A stretch of DNA of 64,000 nt from Natrinema mahii. Its GTDB lineage: Archaea > Halobacteriota > Halobacteria > Halobacteriales > Natrialbaceae. The notes under the pieces were generated by a model. That model saw only the letters and a program-made list of their open reading frames with translations. It searched no databases and had not been told where the DNA came from. The DNA lies in NCBI GenBank assembly GCA_000690595.2, contig JHUT02000010.1, forward strand, positions 1 to 64,000. Reading direction: 5' to 3'. The translations under genes were made by a program, and so were the position numbers. Of the stretch, positions 17,069 through 25,856 are shown in pieces (positions within the stretch are counted from its first letter, which is position 1; each line of letters starts with the position of its first letter).

Positions 17069-17449
17069 CTACTCCGATTCCCGTTCTTCGATCGCGATCC
17101 GATCGTCCGTCACGTCGTCGATCGATTTGTCCGACGAAACGATCGGATCTGCCGCCGCGTAGGCGACGTGGTACGCATCGAACGCAGTGAGACCGTCTTG
17201 TTCCATATAGTCCGCCGCCTGAAACAGGACATCCTCGTCTTCGGGGATAGTCGCGATTTCGAGCGCGGACGTGAGCGCTTCCATCCGATCGAACTCAAAT
17301 CGGTCCGAGATCACGAGCAGTTCGAGCAGCGTCGCTCGCGAGGTGTAGATCTCCCCCTCGTTCTCGTGCGCGATTTCGGCCGCCCGATCCTGCAGCCAAT
17401 CGTCGTCTTTCACCAACGCGATGAAAAAGTCGGTATCGGCGTATATCAT
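17069..17449 (-). CDS. vapC: PIN-domain toxin (VapC-like)
   Basis: PIN-domain ribonuclease of a type II toxin-antitoxin pair, expected to cleave RNA when free of its antitoxin. The 126-residue protein has the acidic site residues in the usual order: D5/D7 (MIYADTDFF), E43 (LLEL), D91 (FDAYHVAYA) and D107 (SSDKSID). It lies 6 nt after its AbrB-type antitoxin gene. The pair sits inside the dap operon between dapD and lysA, on the same strand, so it may be read from both its own and the operon promoter. Confidence 0.88.
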   Translation of the reverse strand: MIYADTDFFIALVKDDDWLQDRAAEIAHENEGEIYTSRATLLELLVISDRFEFDRMEALTSALEIATIPEDEDVLFQAADYMEQDGLTAFDAYHVAYAAADPIVSSDKSIDDVTDDRIAIEERESE

Positions 17450-17455
17450 CTGACC

Positions 17456-17707
17456 CTATTCACTCGCGTCGTCTATCGCGTCCGTTCGAGCGTTCTCGCG
17501 TGCCTCGCGCTTGATCTCGTCGATCGATCTGCCGTCGAAGGCATCACCGACGGCATCGCGGAGGCCCTCGATCGGGTCGTCGTTCAACGGGATCAGTTCG
17601 ATCCGATCCTCGAGTTCGACGACGCGGTATCGATCGCCGTGTCTCTCACGGATCTCGTGGGGGATGACGATGCGACCCCGATCGTCGGCTTCGGCTCGTT
17701 TGCTCAT
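17456..17707 (-). CDS. vapB: AbrB/SpoVT-type antitoxin (VapB-like)
   Basis: 83-residue antitoxin. Residues ~5-45 form the swapped-hairpin DNA-binding domain (ADDRGRIVIPHEIRERHG, then YRVVELEDRIELIPL). The C-terminal ~35 residues are helical and acidic, as expected for the segment that wraps the PIN toxin. A TATA-like acttttgatc about 20-30 nt upstream gives a possible own promoter. Such antitoxins commonly repress their own operon. Confidence 0.85.
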   Translation of the reverse strand: MSKRAEADDRGRIVIPHEIRERHGDRYRVVELEDRIELIPLNDDPIEGLRDAVGDAFDGRSIDEIKREARENARTDAIDDASE

Positions 17708-17817
17708 TACGATCCACTACTGGGGGAACGATCAAAAGTCCTCCCACGATCTCCTGTGGTTTCCCCGGGCCGAGTGCGATCACAGCGATTCGCACGGAGC
17801 CGGCGGGTGCGGCTCGT

Positions 17818-18654
17818 CTATTCCCGCAGCGCGTCCTCGCGCTCGGTCGCCTCGAGCGTCTCCGTTTCCAGGTCGGTCGCCACGACGGCGGGCTTGTACG
17901 CGCCGCCCTCGAAGAGGTCGTGGTCGCTGATCGAGGACTCGACGAAGCGGGTGAACGCGCGGCGGTCGGCGGGCAGTTCGCCGTAGATGACCTCCTCCTC
18001 GACGAGGTCGTAGACGGGGATGCGCGGCGTGAGGAGGGTGTTCTCGCCGACGACGCTGTTCTCGCCGACGACGAAGCCGCTGGTGACGCGACAGCCCGCG
18101 CCCAGCGAGACGTTGTCCTCGACGATGACCGGCGCGTTCTCGACCGGCTCTAAGACGCCGCCGATGAGGGTGTTCGCGCCGAGTTTGACGTTGTCGCCGA
18201 TCTGGGCACAGGAACCGACGGTGTCACAGGAGTCGACGAGCGTGCCGTCGCCGACGTACGCGCCGATGTTGACGAACGACGGGCTCATCATGATACAGTC
18301 CGAGCCGATGTGGGCACCCTGCCGGACGACGGTGCCGTCGGGCGTGTTGCGGCTCCCGCGGTCGCCGTATTCGCTCGAGTCCGCGAGCGGCAAGACGTCG
18401 TTGTACGTCGTGCCGCCGTGGTCGTACTGCTGGATCTCCCGAAGGCCGAAGTTCAGCAGGATGCCCTGCTTGACCCACTCGTTTGCCTCCCACTTGCCGC
18501 CCGATTTCTCGGCGGCCCGGACCTCGCCGGACTCGAGAGCGTCGAGGAAGGCCTCGAGGGTGGCGTATTCGTCCTCGCCGGCGGTGTCGGCGCTGACGTC
18601 GCCGTCCTGTTTGCGGTCCCACAGCTCGCCGATTTCGCGTTCGAGTGCGCTCAT
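17818..18654 (-). CDS. dapD: Tetrahydrodipicolinate N-succinyltransferase
   Basis: Succinylates tetrahydrodipicolinate from succinyl-CoA, defining the succinylase branch of lysine synthesis. The 278-residue protein has an N-terminal helical part and then a left-handed beta-helix of hexapeptide repeats (VRQGAHIGSDCIMM, NIGAYVGDGTLVDS, IGDNVKLGANTLIGG, LGAGCRVTSG). The start MSALEREIGELWDRK is taken because it overlaps the dapB stop by 4 nt; an upstream in-frame start would intrude further into dapB. The toxin-antitoxin pair follows 110 nt later. Confidence 0.92.
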   Translation of the reverse strand: MSALEREIGELWDRKQDGDVSADTAGEDEYATLEAFLDALESGEVRAAEKSGGKWEANEWVKQGILLNFGLREIQQYDHGGTTYNDVLPLADSSEYGDRGSRNTPDGTVVRQGAHIGSDCIMMSPSFVNIGAYVGDGTLVDSCDTVGSCAQIGDNVKLGANTLIGGVLEPVENAPVIVEDNVSLGAGCRVTSGFVVGENSVVGENTLLTPRIPVYDLVEEEVIYGELPADRRAFTRFVESSISDHDLFEGGAYKPAVVATDLETETLEATEREDALRE

Positions 18655-19418
18655 TCTCCGATCACGTCTGCGAAGTCGTACCACCCTGCCTTCTGTCCAG
18701 CGATCCAGACCGCCGCGTCGACCGCGCCCGCGGCGAAGACCCCGCGGTCCTCGGCGCGGTGGGTGAGCCGGACCTCCTCGTGGTTGTCCGCGAGGACGAT
18801 CTCGTGTTCGCCCGTTATCGTGCCCGCACGAAGCGCGTGGACGCCGATCTCGGCCTCCGTCCGCGGGGCCTCGCCCTCGCGGCCGTGAACGCGTTCGCCG
18901 AAGTCACCGTTTGCCTCGATCTCCTCGAGCAGCCGGTTGGCGGTGCCGCTCGGGGCGTCGCGCTTTCCGTTGTGGTGGGTCTCGACGAGTTCCACGTCGT
19001 AGCCCGGCAGGTTCCGGACCGCCTCGCCGACGACGTTGAGCAGGGCCTGCACGCCGCGGGCGAAGTTCGGCGCGTGGAGGACCGGGATCCCCTCGCTTGC
19101 GTCCTCGAGAGCGTCGTACTCGTCGTCGTCGAAGCCGGTCGTCCCCGTGACGAAGGCGACGCCGGCGTCGGCACAGGCCCGGGCGTAGTCGACGGCCGAC
19201 TCCGGGCCGGTGAAGTCGATCACGGCGGTCGGCTCGCGGTCGGCGACCAGCGCATCGAACTCGGCAGCGGGCTCGATATCGACGCCCTCGACCGTCTCGC
19301 CGTCGGGATCGCGGTTGACCGCGAAAGCGACCTCGCAGTCCTCGCGTCCCGCTGCCGCGGCGATGACTTCCCGGCCCATTCGCCCGGTCGCGCCGGTGAC
19401 GCCCAGTCGGACCGTCAT
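18651..19418 (-). CDS. dapB: 4-hydroxy-tetrahydrodipicolinate reductase
   Basis: NAD(P)H-dependent reductase, second step of the diaminopimelate pathway. The 255-residue protein has the nucleotide-binding GVTGATGRMGREV at the N-terminus, GTTGFDDDEYDAL, and the signature ETHHNGKRDAPSGTA with the catalytic His and Lys. It overlaps both dapA (upstream) and dapD (downstream) by 4 nt. Confidence 0.95.
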   Translation of the reverse strand: MTVRLGVTGATGRMGREVIAAAAGREDCEVAFAVNRDPDGETVEGVDIEPAAEFDALVADREPTAVIDFTGPESAVDYARACADAGVAFVTGTTGFDDDEYDALEDASEGIPVLHAPNFARGVQALLNVVGEAVRNLPGYDVELVETHHNGKRDAPSGTANRLLEEIEANGDFGERVHGREGEAPRTEAEIGVHALRAGTITGEHEIVLADNHEEVRLTHRAEDRGVFAAGAVDAAVWIAGQKAGWYDFADVIGE

Positions 19419-20338
19419 CGATCACCCTCCGCCGAGTCTGCCAGTTCCGTCTCCTCGCGCTCGAGGTCGGCCAGCACTGCCTCGAGGTCCTCGCGGTACT
19501 CGTCGGCCAGTCGGGAGAGCGGCGAGCGCAGGCGAGCCGGGCCGTAGCCGCGGATCTCCATGGCCTCCTTGACCGGGATGGGGTTGGTCTCGACGAACAG
19601 TTCGCGAAACAGCGGGCCGAGTTCGTGGTGCAGTTCCCTGGCGCGTTGGTAATCGCCGTCCAGCGCCGCACCGACCATGGCACACGTGCGCTCGGGTTCG
19701 ATGTTCGCGGCGACGCTGATCGTTCCAGTGCCGCCGACCGAGAGGGTCGGGAGGGTCATGCCGTCGTCGCCCGACAGCACCGCAAAGTCCTCCTCACGCG
19801 TGCGTTCGACGACCTCACTGATCTGGCCCAGATCACCGCTGGCGGCCTTGTAGCCCACGATGTTCTCGTGGCTCGCCAGCTCGACGGCGGTGTCGGGCTC
19901 GATGTTCCGGCCCGTCCGCGAGGGGACGTTGTAGACGATCTGGGGCAGATCGACGGCGTCCGCGATCGTCCGGTAATGCTCGATCAGCCCGCGCTGTTCG
20001 GGCTTGTTGTAGTACGGCGAGATGAGCAGGAGGCCGTCCGCGCCCGCGTCGGCGGCCCGCTCGGACAGTTCCAGCGCCTCGCGGGTGTTGTTCGAGCCGG
20101 TGCCCGCGATGACGGGCACGTCGTCGACGGCCTCGATGACGGCCTCGACGACCTCTACGTGTTCGTCGTGGGTCAGCGTCGCCGACTCGCCGGTCGAGCC
20201 GACCGGGACGAGCCCGTCGACGCCCGCGGTCTCGAGGCGCTGAGCGTCGGTCCGAAGGGTTTCGAAGTCGATTCGTTCGTCCTCGTCGAAGGGCGTACAC
20301 ATCGCCGGAAAGACGCCCGAAAGGTCGATAGCAGTCAT
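19415..20338 (-). CDS. dapA: 4-hydroxy-tetrahydrodipicolinate synthase
   Basis: Condenses pyruvate with aspartate semialdehyde through a lysine Schiff base, the committed step to lysine. The 307-residue TIM barrel has LVPVGSTGESATLTHDEH, the Tyr of ISPYYNKPEQRGL, and the Schiff-base lysine in VGYKAASGDLGQ. It is the first gene of the operon. I see no clear TATA box immediately upstream of its ATG, so the transcript may start further up in the 344-nt spacer. Confidence 0.95.
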   Translation of the reverse strand: MTAIDLSGVFPAMCTPFDEDERIDFETLRTDAQRLETAGVDGLVPVGSTGESATLTHDEHVEVVEAVIEAVDDVPVIAGTGSNNTREALELSERAADAGADGLLLISPYYNKPEQRGLIEHYRTIADAVDLPQIVYNVPSRTGRNIEPDTAVELASHENIVGYKAASGDLGQISEVVERTREEDFAVLSGDDGMTLPTLSVGGTGTISVAANIEPERTCAMVGAALDGDYQRARELHHELGPLFRELFVETNPIPVKEAMEIRGYGPARLRSPLSRLADEYREDLEAVLADLEREETELADSAEGDR

Positions 20339-20682
20339 GTGTTGGTGTCGTTGAGTCGTGTGTCGGACTCCGATCGGGAGGTCCTATCGGTTCCGATCGG
20401 TCGTTGGGGTCGGTGGTAATCGATCGCGCACGGTCGAAGCGTACCCGGGACGGGGGCGCTACGCCCGCCGCGAGCACTCGCAGGCGCGTTTACGTTTCGA
20501 AAAACGAGGGGCGACGCCGCTCACGGCGGACTCGAGTCCCGAGCGAGCGACGTGGCGCATACCCGGGAGACTGGGCCGGACCGACTTAGCCGTTGTGTCT
20601 TCGACCGGACTGTCGACGCGAATGGGGAGAGCTGACATACGAATCCACGTAGCTTATGCCGAGTCGTTGTCTAGAGTCAGCT
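20339..20682. other. 344-nt divergent spacer dapA/htpX
   Basis: No credible gene. An AT-richer run (tttacgtttcgaaaaacg, about 20489-20506) could be the dapA promoter. An agcttatgcc box about 25-33 nt before htpX could be its TATA element. No repeat of the hairpin families was seen here. Confidence 0.4.
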
Positions 20683-21507
20683 ATGACGAATTTCGGATTG
20701 AAAGTGCGAATGGCGATCGTCGGCTCGATCCTGTTCGCGTTCTACATGCTCGTCGGTGCCTTCGGCCTGGCGATGTTCGGGGTCCGCGCGTGGCCGCTCG
20801 TCGGGCTCGGCCTGCTCGTCCTCCCGGTCATCCAGTACAAGATCGGAACCTGGAGGGCCACAAGACGCGCCGAGGAGATGCCCGAAGACGGCCAGTATCA
20901 GGAGGTCCATCGGATGACGGAGTCGCTCTGTCGCGACATGGGCATCGAAAAACCCACGCTGATGGTCATGGATATGGGCGTCCCCAACGCCTTTGCGACC
21001 GGCCGGAAGGGCAAGAGCTACGTCGTCGTCTCGACCGAACTCATCCGCCTGCTCCAGCGGGACGAACTCGAGGGCGTCATCGCCCACGAACTCGCCCACA
21101 TCAAGAACCGCGACGTCCTCGCGATGGTCTTCGGAAGTTCCATCGCGATGATGGTCGGCTGGGTCGCCTACATGGTCTACATGTTCGGCGGCGAACGCAA
21201 CATCGGCAGCATCATCGTCGGTATGATCATCTCGAACATCGCCCAGATGCTCGTGATGGTGTTCGTGCTGGCGATCTCGCGGTACCGCGAGTACGTCGCC
21301 GACGACGACGCCCGCCAGTACATCGGCAGCGGCGATCCGCTCGCCCGCGCACTGGAGAAGATATCGCAGGGCTCGCAGGGACGGGAGTCCGAACTCGACG
21401 ACAGCATGAGCGCGCTGTGTATCTTCAACTCGGAGAAGGGCCTGCTGCAGACGCTGTTTGCCACCCACCCGCCGACGGAAAAGCGCATTCGGAAGCTCCG
21501 GAACTGA
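20683..21507 (+). CDS. htpX: HtpX-type membrane zinc metalloprotease (M48)
   Basis: Membrane-bound protease of the M48 family, likely degrading damaged membrane proteins. The 274-residue protein has two N-terminal spans (about 10-30 and 35-53), the zinc motif HELAH (residues 135-139) followed by IKNRDVLAM, two more spans, and SRYREYVADDDA, which carries the third zinc ligand Glu. The ATG at 20683 is preferred over an in-frame start nine codons earlier. A second, more divergent M48 gene lies at 34917. Confidence 0.92.
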   Translation: MTNFGLKVRMAIVGSILFAFYMLVGAFGLAMFGVRAWPLVGLGLLVLPVIQYKIGTWRATRRAEEMPEDGQYQEVHRMTESLCRDMGIEKPTLMVMDMGVPNAFATGRKGKSYVVVSTELIRLLQRDELEGVIAHELAHIKNRDVLAMVFGSSIAMMVGWVAYMVYMFGGERNIGSIIVGMIISNIAQMLVMVFVLAISRYREYVADDDARQYIGSGDPLARALEKISQGSQGRESELDDSMSALCIFNSEKGLLQTLFATHPPTEKRIRKLRN

Positions 21508-21578
21508 CCGCGACGGCGCCCCATCGTGACCGTCCCGAACGCCGCGATTTTTTATAGCCGCCCGCGACATGCTAGTAT

Positions 21579-22076
21579 ATGACGGAAATTCACCCCGGGC
21601 AGCGCGTCGCCGTCCTCGTCGACGCCCAGAACCTCTATCACACGGCCCAGAGCATGCACAGCCGCAACATCGACTACTCCGCCCTGCTCGAGAAGGCGGT
21701 TCAGGACCGCCAGCTCACGCGTGCGATCGCGTACGTGATCCGCGCGGACTCGCCGGAGGAGGAGAGTTTCTTCGAGGCACTGATCGACATCGGCTTCGAG
21801 CCGAAGATCAAGGACATCAAGACGTTCGCCGACGGCTCGAAGAAGGCCGACTGGGACGTCGGGATGAGTCTGGACGCGGTGACGCTTGCCAACCACGTCG
21901 ACACGATCGTCCTCTGTACGGGCGACGGCGACTTCTCGCGGCTGTGTTCGCACCTGCGCCACGAGGGGGTCCGCGTCGAGGTGATGTCGTTCCAATCCTC
22001 GACGGCGGAGGAACTCATCGACGCCGCCGACTCCTTCCTCGATCTGGGCGAGCGCCACGAGACGTTCCTGCTGTAG
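21579..22076 (+). CDS. NYN-domain (DUF88/LabA-like) protein
   Basis: 165-residue protein of the NYN family, PIN-fold predicted ribonucleases. It shows VAVLVDAQNLYHTAQ (first catalytic Asp), KKADWDVGMSLDAVTLA and TIVLCTGDGDFSRLCSHL (the paired acidic residues), then GVRVEVMSF. Target RNA unknown. A TATA-like ttttttatagcc lies about 25-32 nt before the ATG, so it probably has its own promoter rather than being read with htpX. Confidence 0.85.
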   Translation: MTEIHPGQRVAVLVDAQNLYHTAQSMHSRNIDYSALLEKAVQDRQLTRAIAYVIRADSPEEESFFEALIDIGFEPKIKDIKTFADGSKKADWDVGMSLDAVTLANHVDTIVLCTGDGDFSRLCSHLRHEGVRVEVMSFQSSTAEELIDAADSFLDLGERHETFLL

Positions 22077-22103
22077 GCGCGCCGACCCGGACCGGCCCGA
22101 GAA

Positions 22104-22280
22104 TCAGTTGGGCTGGCGGGTCTGCCAGAGACCGATCATCAGCGCGTAGCCGGTAACGAGCAGCGTCGCACCGGTAACGAGATAGACGAGCGGGCCGGTG
22201 ACGATCGCGGCCGGCCCGATCAGCGTCAGGGTCCCGATGACCAGCAGGGCGACCCCGAGACCGATTTGCGTGACGTCCAT
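22104..22280 (-). CDS. Small two-span membrane protein, 58 aa
   Basis: A short complete frame (ATG at 22280, TGA at 22104) encoding MDVTQIGLGVALLVIGTLTL, then a second hydrophobic hairpin (LVYLVTGATLLVTGYALMIG) and a WQTRQPN tail. Two glycine-rich spans joined by a short Pro/Ala/Thr turn and haloarchaeal codon usage make a real gene likely. It converges on the NYN gene. Function unknown. Confidence 0.6.
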   Translation of the reverse strand: MDVTQIGLGVALLVIGTLTLIGPAAIVTGPLVYLVTGATLLVTGYALMIGLWQTRQPN

Positions 22281-22425
22281 GTGGTACCGGCACTACTGAA
22301 TCAACGATAATAACAGTCTCTATCTCGTTTCAGTCACACAGTTGATGTGTTGGGCGATTGCTCCGGGAATCGGGCGTCGAAGACAGGTCGAAGGGCTTTC
22401 GACCGGCCGGAGCGAACCCCTCCCA

Positions 22426-22914
22426 ATGAGCGAGTCAGCAGACGGGAGCGCGGCCCTGCCCCAACTTCGGACCATCGCGGACTACCAGTTCGGCGCGGAT
22501 GCGGGGGCAGCGCTGTTCCCGCCGTCGGAATCGCTGACGGTCAAACGGACCACGTCGGGCCGCCCCCAGCAGATCCACGCCGACGCCGGCCGGATCGTCT
22601 CCTTCGGCACCGACGGCCGGTTCACGCTCGGTCTCGAGGGCGGTCGCCGGCTCGCGGCCGCGCTCGAGCCGCCGGCCTACCGAGTCGTCGTCGACGACGA
22701 GAGCGAGCCGTTCGTCCGCGAGGAGAAGAACGTCTTCGCGAAGTTCGTCCTTGAGGTCGGCGACGAGATCCGGCCGGGCGACGAGGTGCTGGTGGTCCAC
22801 GAGCGCGGCGAGTTGCTCGCGGTCGGGACGGCCGAACTCGACGCCGAGGCGATTCGGGACTTCGAGACCGGGATGGCAGTCAACGTGCGCGAGGGTGCGC
22901 CCGCAGAGACGTAG
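22426..22914 (+). CDS. PUA-domain protein
   Basis: 162-residue protein. The C-terminal ~75 residues form a PUA RNA-binding domain (VFAKFVLEVGDEIRPGDEVLVV, then GELLAVGTAELDAEAIRDF, then GMAVNVREGA) like that of archaeosine tRNA-guanine transglycosylases. The N-terminal part (LRTIADYQFGADAGAALFP) resembles the domain that precedes PUA in those enzymes. There is no catalytic domain, so it may be an RNA-binding accessory protein. The start at 22426 is used because the upstream in-frame extension is Arg-rich and unlike the family. Confidence 0.78.
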   Translation: MSESADGSAALPQLRTIADYQFGADAGAALFPPSESLTVKRTTSGRPQQIHADAGRIVSFGTDGRFTLGLEGGRRLAAALEPPAYRVVVDDESEPFVREEKNVFAKFVLEVGDEIRPGDEVLVVHERGELLAVGTAELDAEAIRDFETGMAVNVREGAPAET

Positions 22915-22950
22915 CGAGGTGACGGACCAGCAGCCGGTCCGCGAGGACCG

Positions 22951-23565
22951 CTAGAGCTGACATTCCCGACCGATCTCCCGTTCGTATCGCGCCTTGATCG
23001 CATCGAAGAGCCGCTCGCCGACGGGCGTCCGGAGCCGCGGCGCGGCCGTTGCGAAGAACTCGTCGAGGTTGTCGTACTCGTCGAACGCCTCGTTGCGCTC
23101 GGTCTCGTCGTAGCGGCCCTCGCGCTCGTATTTGAGCGCCTGCAGACAGTTGTCGATCAGATCCATGTCCTTGACGAACCGCGCCGTCGGGGTCTCGCGG
23201 GCCTCGTACGCCTCCCAGAGCGAACGGAACTCGTCGTCGCCGTCGAACGGCTCGAGCAGGTCCGTGATCGCGGCCCGCTCGCGGGCGACTTTCTCGTCGC
23301 CGTCGACCCGCTGGGTGCCGTCCTCGGCGCGCGTCGCGATGTCACCGATGCGGGCCTCGCCCAGATCGTGAAGCAGCGCCATCGACACCGCGCGGTCGCG
23401 GTCGACGTCGGCGGCCCGGTCGGCGTAGCACAGACACAGCGTCGCCACGCCCCACGTGTGGGCCGCGACCGACTCCGGGGCGTCGATCCCGCGGAGGACC
23501 CAGCCGGTCCGGCGCTCGTCTTTCAGTTCGAGGGCCTCGAGCAGGGCGTCGAGTTCGTCGGCCAT
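22951..23565 (-). CDS. HD-domain phosphohydrolase (YfbR/HDDC2-like)
   Basis: 204-residue metal-dependent phosphohydrolase. HD-family ligands are visible: H in SVAAHTWGVA, HD in ALLHDLGEARIGD, and the distal Asp in VKDMDLIDNCLQALKYE. Relatives are 5'-deoxynucleotidases, so nucleotide clearance is a reasonable guess. The ATG at 23565 is chosen over an upstream GTG-type extension because the fold starts with MADELDALLEALEL. It is convergent with the PUA gene. Confidence 0.85.
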   Translation of the reverse strand: MADELDALLEALELKDERRTGWVLRGIDAPESVAAHTWGVATLCLCYADRAADVDRDRAVSMALLHDLGEARIGDIATRAEDGTQRVDGDEKVARERAAITDLLEPFDGDDEFRSLWEAYEARETPTARFVKDMDLIDNCLQALKYEREGRYDETERNEAFDEYDNLDEFFATAAPRLRTPVGERLFDAIKARYEREIGRECQL

Positions 23566-23663
23566 TACCGTCGCCCACGCGCCGCCGGGGATTGAAAACG
23601 TCGATCGGCGGCCCGGGAGTTTGAATGGACTATTATGGGTGCGGGTATGTGTATAGATCACTA

Positions 23664-24521
23664 ATGCCGCAGAAACCAGATCTGAGCGGACAGGCCGCGT
23701 TTATAACGGGTACCACGCGTGGAATCGGGAAGCAACTCGCACTCGCGCTCGCCGAGCAAGGCTGTGACATCGTCTCGACGGGCAAGACCGTCGACGACTC
23801 GGACTCGGACCTCGAGGGGACGATCCACAAGACCGCCGAGGCCTGTGCCGAGAAGGGCGTCGAGACGCACGCGATCCAGTTGGACGTGCGCGACGAGGAC
23901 GCCATCGAGGCGGCCGTCGAGGAGGCGATCGACGAGATGGGCGAGATCAACATCGTGATCAACAACGCCTCGGCCATCCAGATGGGCGCGGTCGAGGACC
24001 TGCCGGCCAATCGCTACGACCTCCTGAACGAGGTCAACGTGCGCGGCACCTACCTCGTCTCGCGGGCGTTCATCGACCACCTCAAAGGCGTCGAGGACGA
24101 CGCCTGGATCCTGACGAACGCGCCGCCGGTCGAACTCGACCGCGCCCCGGGGTCGGCCGCCTACTCCTGGTCGAAGATGGGGATGTCGTTCGTGACGCTG
24201 TCGATGGCTCAGGAACTGGCCGACGACGAAATCGGCTGTAACACCTTCTGGCCGGTGACCGCAATCGACACGCGCGCGACCCGATACTTCGAGATGGGGA
24301 CCGAGGACGACTGGCGGACACCCGATATCGTCTCGGACACGGTTCTGGAGATCCTGGCCCGTGATCCCGCCGAGTTCACCGGGAACCGCGTCTACGACGA
24401 GGACTTCCTCCGGGAGGCCGGCGTCGAGGACTTCTCCGAGTACAACCTCACCGAAGGCAATCCCGAACCGACGTCGGCACAGCTGTTCGATCCGGGCTAT
24501 TCGCGGCCGGACGACGCCTGA
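23664..24521 (+). CDS. Short-chain dehydrogenase/reductase (HSDL2-like)
   Basis: 285-residue SDR with an N-terminal Rossmann motif (ITGTTRGIGKQLALALA), NNAS (INIVINNASAI) and the Tyr-X3-Lys pair in AAYSWSKMGMSF. The long C-terminus (about 70 residues after the core) is like HSDL2/SCP-associated reductases. The segment where the catalytic Ser normally sits reads LTNAPPVEL, with Ala where relatives have Ser-Pro-Pro. The ATG at 23664 is used because the preceding frame covers promoter-like AT-rich sequence. A strong hairpin follows the stop. Confidence 0.85.
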   Translation: MPQKPDLSGQAAFITGTTRGIGKQLALALAEQGCDIVSTGKTVDDSDSDLEGTIHKTAEACAEKGVETHAIQLDVRDEDAIEAAVEEAIDEMGEINIVINNASAIQMGAVEDLPANRYDLLNEVNVRGTYLVSRAFIDHLKGVEDDAWILTNAPPVELDRAPGSAAYSWSKMGMSFVTLSMAQELADDEIGCNTFWPVTAIDTRATRYFEMGTEDDWRTPDIVSDTVLEILARDPAEFTGNRVYDEDFLREAGVEDFSEYNLTEGNPEPTSAQLFDPGYSRPDDA

Positions 24522-24543
24522 GACGGGCTGTTGTACGATCGGC

Positions 24544-24572
24544 GGCGCGACCGCGGGTCCTGCGGTCGCGCC
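24544..24572 (+). terminator. Strong hairpin downstream of the SDR gene
   Basis: GGCGCGACCGC and GCGGTCGCGCC form a perfect 11-bp stem around a 7-nt loop, 22 nt after the SDR stop and before the nac promoter (ctaaaagg, 24620-24627). There is no U-run, so it would be a structured 3' end or insulator rather than a classical terminator. Confidence 0.5.
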
Positions 24573-24650
24573 GACACTGATGGCCGAGACTGTCCGCCCA
24601 CCCTCGAGCGAACGACAAACTAAAAGGTCGCCCGTGGCCACGTGTCGAGT

Positions 24651-25031
24651 ATGTTCGGAGGAGGCGGCGGCGGACTCAACCCGCGCAAGATGGAACAGAT
24701 GATGGAACAGATGGGCATCGACGTCGAGGACATCGACGCCGAAGAGGTCATCATCCGCACCGACGAGTACGACCTCGTCTTCGACGACGCCGAGGTCACC
24801 AAGATGGACGCCCGCGGCCAGGAGACCTACCAGGTCATCGGCTCGCCCGAGGAGGTCGAGGCCGGCTCGGCCGGCGGCAGTGCGGACGCCGGCGGCGACG
24901 CCGGCTCGTCGATCCCCGACGAGGACGTCGAACTCGTCGCGACCCGCGCCGGCGTCAGCGAAGACGAGGCCCGCGAAGCCCTCGAGGACGCCGACGGCGA
25001 CCTCGCCGCAGCAGTCGAATCCCTCGAGTGA
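24651..25031 (+). CDS. nac: Nascent polypeptide-associated complex protein (archaeal NAC)
   Basis: Ribosome-associated chaperone contacting new chains. The 126-residue protein starts [18 protein letters not shown], has the NAC beta-barrel ([26 protein letters not shown]) and, after a Gly/Ala linker, a C-terminal UBA domain ([27 protein letters not shown]). An ATG at 24651 is used rather than a GTG three codons earlier. The stop overlaps the GTG start of the tRNA methyltransferase gene, so the two are probably translated together. Confidence 0.93.
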   Translation: MFGGGGGGLNPRKMEQMMEQMGIDVEDIDAEEVIIRTDEYDLVFDDAEVTKMDARGQETYQVIGSPEEVEAGSAGGSADAGGDAGSSIPDEDVELVATRAGVSEDEAREALEDADGDLAAAVESLE

Positions 25032-25813
25032 CTCGCGTGAGCGAGGACGAGAGCGCGGACGACGCCGAAAGTGGCACGGATCGCGTCCCGGTCTTGCTCG
25101 TTCGCGGCGACCGCGAGTACCTCGTCGAACCCGGCGGCGAACAGGGGACCGACCTCGGCGTGCTCGAGGTCCCCGAAGACGTGCAGTCGGGCGACACCAT
25201 CGAGACGCATCTGGGCGACGAGTTTCAGGTGCGTCGGCTGCGCGGCCCCGATCTCTTTCATCACTTCGAGCGGACGGGCGCGCCGATGGTGCCCCGCGAC
25301 ATCGGGCTCGTCATCGGCGAGACCGGCATCGCCGGCGGCGACCGAGTCCTCGATGCCGGTACCGGAACCGGCGTCCTCGCGGCCCTGCTGGCCCGGGCCG
25401 GTGCCGAGGTCGTAACCTACGAGCAGGACGGCGAGTTCGCCGACGTGGCCCGGGAGAACATGGCGCTGGGTGGCGTCTCAGCGTCGGTCGACGTTCGAAC
25501 CGGCGACGTGACCGACGAGGTCGACGGCCTCGAGCCGTCGTCGTTCGACGTCATGACCCTCGATACGGCCGACGCGCCCGCGATGGTCGAACACGCCCCC
25601 GACCTGCTGGTCGACGGCGGCTTCGTCGCGGTCTACAGCCCCTTCATCGAGTCGACCCGCGAGGTCGCACGGACGGCCCGCGAGGTCGGCCTCGCAAACG
25701 TCACTACTCGAGAGACGATCCAGCGCGAGATGCAGTTCGACGAGCGGGGCTCGCGGCCGACGACCGCACCCGTCGGCCACACCGGCTATCTGACGATCGC
25801 GCGCAACGAATAG
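25028..25813 (+). CDS. trmI: tRNA (adenine-N1)-methyltransferase, TrmI type
   Basis: SAM-dependent methylase that makes m1A at positions 57/58 of archaeal tRNA. In the 261-residue protein an N-terminal barrel region ([32 protein letters not shown]) precedes the Rossmann fold with [33 protein letters not shown] and [14 protein letters not shown]. The start is a GTG overlapping the nac stop; a second GTG three codons later is possible. Pairing with nac links tRNA modification to translation. Confidence 0.88.
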   Translation: MTRVSEDESADDAESGTDRVPVLLVRGDREYLVEPGGEQGTDLGVLEVPEDVQSGDTIETHLGDEFQVRRLRGPDLFHHFERTGAPMVPRDIGLVIGETGIAGGDRVLDAGTGTGVLAALLARAGAEVVTYEQDGEFADVARENMALGGVSASVDVRTGDVTDEVDGLEPSSFDVMTLDTADAPAMVEHAPDLLVDGGFVAVYSPFIESTREVARTAREVGLANVTTRETIQREMQFDERGSRPTTAPVGHTGYLTIARNE

Positions 25814-25856
25814 GGCGATTCTCTTTCCTCAATTCACGCATTCAGCTCGAGAGAGC

